Origin: an uncultured Roseburia sp.
GTDB lineage: Bacteria > Bacillota > Clostridia > Lachnospirales > Lachnospiraceae
Length of the DNA stretch: 30,669 bases
Direction of reading: 5' to 3'
NCBI GenBank assembly: GCA_900548205.1
Contig: URJS01000020.1
Span: 1-30,669 of the forward strand
Made by a program: the position numbers and the translations under genes. The notes under the pieces are model-generated. The model did no database searches. It had not been told where the DNA came from and worked only from the letters and a program-made list of their open reading frames with translations. This document shows positions 29,431 to 30,669 of this stretch, piece after piece. The first letter of the stretch is position 1; the number at the start of each line of letters is the position of its first letter.

Positions 29431-30480
29431 ATGGAACACGAATTTTCACAATGGCAAAGTGAACAGACACCGCCCGTACCCCCTGTGCAGCCTCCTATGG
29501 AGGACGTGATCAAGCCTGCCAGAAAGCAATTTTCAAAGCTCGGACTTATGTTCTTTCTGGGAACGCTGCTGATCATTCTTGTGCAGACAATCGCTTCTGC
29601 AATCGCTATGAAAGTGAACGCCGATATTCTCAATAACACTGCCTCTATGCTGCTTGTGACAATGCTCCCGATGTACGCCATTGCCATGCCCTTGATGGGC
29701 TTTTTGATCAGCCGGATCCCATCAAAGACCATTGCCAAAAAGAAAATGACGTTGGGTCAATGGCTGATCGCATTTTTGATTTGCTACGGAGGCATGTATG
29801 CCAGCAATTTGATCGGTATCTTTCTTACTGAGATCATCGGTTTATTCAAGGGCGCCCCCATCTCAAACACGATGGTTGAAATCGCTTCCTCCTCCAACGT
29901 GCTCGTAAACTTTTTTATCATGGTCATCTGCGCGCCGATCGCAGAGGAGCTTTTATTCCGTAAGCTCCTTGTAGAGCGGACGGTAAAATACGGCGAAGGA
30001 ACCGCAGTCCTTTTTTCCGGTCTGATGTTTGCCCTCTTTCATGGCAATCTGAATCAGTTTGTATATGCATTTACGCTCGGAATATTCTTCGGCTTTATTT
30101 TTGTCAAAACCGGAAATATTCTCTATACAATCTATTTACATATGCTGATCAATTTCTTGGGCTCTATTCCCGGCGTTCTTTTGCTCAACTGGCTGGGCGA
30201 GGATTTTATCAATGCTCTGAGCGATCCCGCGCTTATGGCGCCTTATGTGCAGCAGCATCTCGCCGGCATCATGCTTTATGCACTTTATGGACTTTTCGTG
30301 TTCGCGCTTGCCATTGCCGGCATTATCTTCTTTTGCGTTTCCTTGAAAAAGCTGCGGCTTTTCCCCGGCGAGGTAAGTATTCCGAAGGGCAAACGCTTTT
30401 CCACAACCATTTTAAATGTGGGGATGGCAATCTACTTTATCTACTGGATCATAATGATCGTGATACAACTGTTTGCTTAG
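29431..30480 (+). CDS. CPBP family intramembrane glutamic protease
   Basis: A 349-aa protein with an N-terminal Pro-rich cytoplasmic tail (~1-35, PPVPPVQPPM) and about eight membrane segments. The CPBP (Abi/Rce1-like) motifs are present: APIAEELLFRKLLVER (motif 1, EExxxR), FALFHGNLNQFVYAFTLGIF (motif 2, FxxxH with Asn) and HMLINFLG (motif 3). These form the intramembrane glutamic-protease site. The ATG at 29431 is chosen because GGAGG lies 7 nt upstream; an ATG at 29329 would add 34 residues, lies inside the second operator and lacks a ribosome binding site. Family members act in peptide maturation or bacteriocin self-immunity. Expression is probably controlled by the operators at 29287-29333. 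Confidence 0.92.
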   Translation: MEHEFSQWQSEQTPPVPPVQPPMEDVIKPARKQFSKLGLMFFLGTLLIILVQTIASAIAMKVNADILNNTASMLLVTMLPMYAIAMPLMGFLISRIPSKTIAKKKMTLGQWLIAFLICYGGMYASNLIGIFLTEIIGLFKGAPISNTMVEIASSSNVLVNFFIMVICAPIAEELLFRKLLVERTVKYGEGTAVLFSGLMFALFHGNLNQFVYAFTLGIFFGFIFVKTGNILYTIYLHMLINFLGSIPGVLLLNWLGEDFINALSDPALMAPYVQQHLAGIMLYALYGLFVFALAIAGIIFFCVSLKKLRLFPGEVSIPKGKRFSTTILNVGMAIYFIYWIIMIVIQLFA

Positions 30481-30517
30481 ATCATGAGCGCTGCGCTTTC
30501 GCATTGTCTTATCCACA

Positions 30518-30563
30518 AAAACAGGAACCGTGCATCATTTGCCCGATTCCTGTTTTGCCTTTT
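30518..30563 (+). terminator. terminator of the CPBP protease gene
   Basis: AAAACAGGAA (30518-30527) pairs with TTCCTGTTTT (30547-30556), followed by GCCTTTTT. Between the stop and this stem, 30485-30513 (GAGCGCTGCGCTTTCGCA then TTGTCTTAT) may be a decayed copy of the intergenic repeat. Confidence 0.8.
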
Positions 30564-30653
30564 TCAGGGATATTTTTTGCGTAAAGCGTAAGCGCTCAAT
30601 AACTGAGTGCCTTGTAAAATAAAAAATAGTCTTCGCCTATTCAACTCCCCTGC

Positions 30654-30669
30654 CCCTCATTCATGAGGG
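30654..30669. other. short perfect hairpin at the window edge
   Basis: CCCTCAT (30654-30660) and ATGAGGG (30663-30669) pair around two bases. It may be part of a terminator of the next gene; the window ends here. Confidence 0.3.

Overview
The window looks like chromosome from a spore-forming Gram-positive of the Clostridia, most likely a Lachnospiraceae member (Roseburia-like is my guess; no rRNA is present to prove it). The evidence is: spmA/spmB, the gdpP-rplI-dnaB block, the rpsF-ssb-rpsR block, a yaaR-holB-ricT-trmN6 block in Firmicutes order, strong GGAGG ribosome binding sites, and mid-range GC with one clearly AT-rich island. Most genes are on the minus strand.

Layout. 30-1461: a MerR-type regulator (-) and a small, possibly frameshifted membrane ORF (+) with a consensus promoter. 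1463-5308: dnaB, rplI, gdpP (-), a replication/ribosome/c-di-AMP operon. 5438-6874: a nucleosidase gene (mtnN, TTG start) converging on a lipoprotein gene. 7001-9475: rpsR, ssb, rpsF (-), preceded by a DUF951 protein, a small lipoprotein and a Sir2 deacylase. 9669-12635: a large anchored surface protein, its terminator hairpins, a tandem repeat array and an initiator tRNA. 12716-15761: spmB/spmA (-) and a divergent DUF885 lipoprotein metallopeptidase (+), with paired SigE-like promoters between them. 15990-19418: an AT-rich response regulator, histidine kinase, ABC ATPase and ABC permease cassette (-) of the bacitracin/lantibiotic-resistance kind, probably acquired. 19476-21928: a promoter-to-terminator leader (candidate ncRNA), a MutS2-like ATPase without its Smr nuclease domain, and a second small promoter-repeat-terminator unit. 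21994-28249: rsmI, DUF1835/DUF3658 protein, lgt, trmN6, ricT, holB, yaaR and a guanylate-kinase-like protein (-). 28372-30563: a DUF2935 protein and a CPBP membrane protease (+) whose promoter carries two perfect palindromic operators.

Cross-cutting signals. The best candidates for something undescribed are: (1) an intergenic repeat of about 40 bp in at least five clear copies, all in + orientation, able to form an RNA hairpin with some compensatory changes and mostly lying just 5' of terminator-like stem-loops; (2) the 19476-19733 leader ahead of the Smr-less MutS2 paralogue; (3) the two-operator promoter of the CPBP protease; (4) the divergent SigE-like promoters linking spmAB to the DUF885 peptidase. 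No CRISPR array, prophage, insertion sequence or complete defence system is visible.
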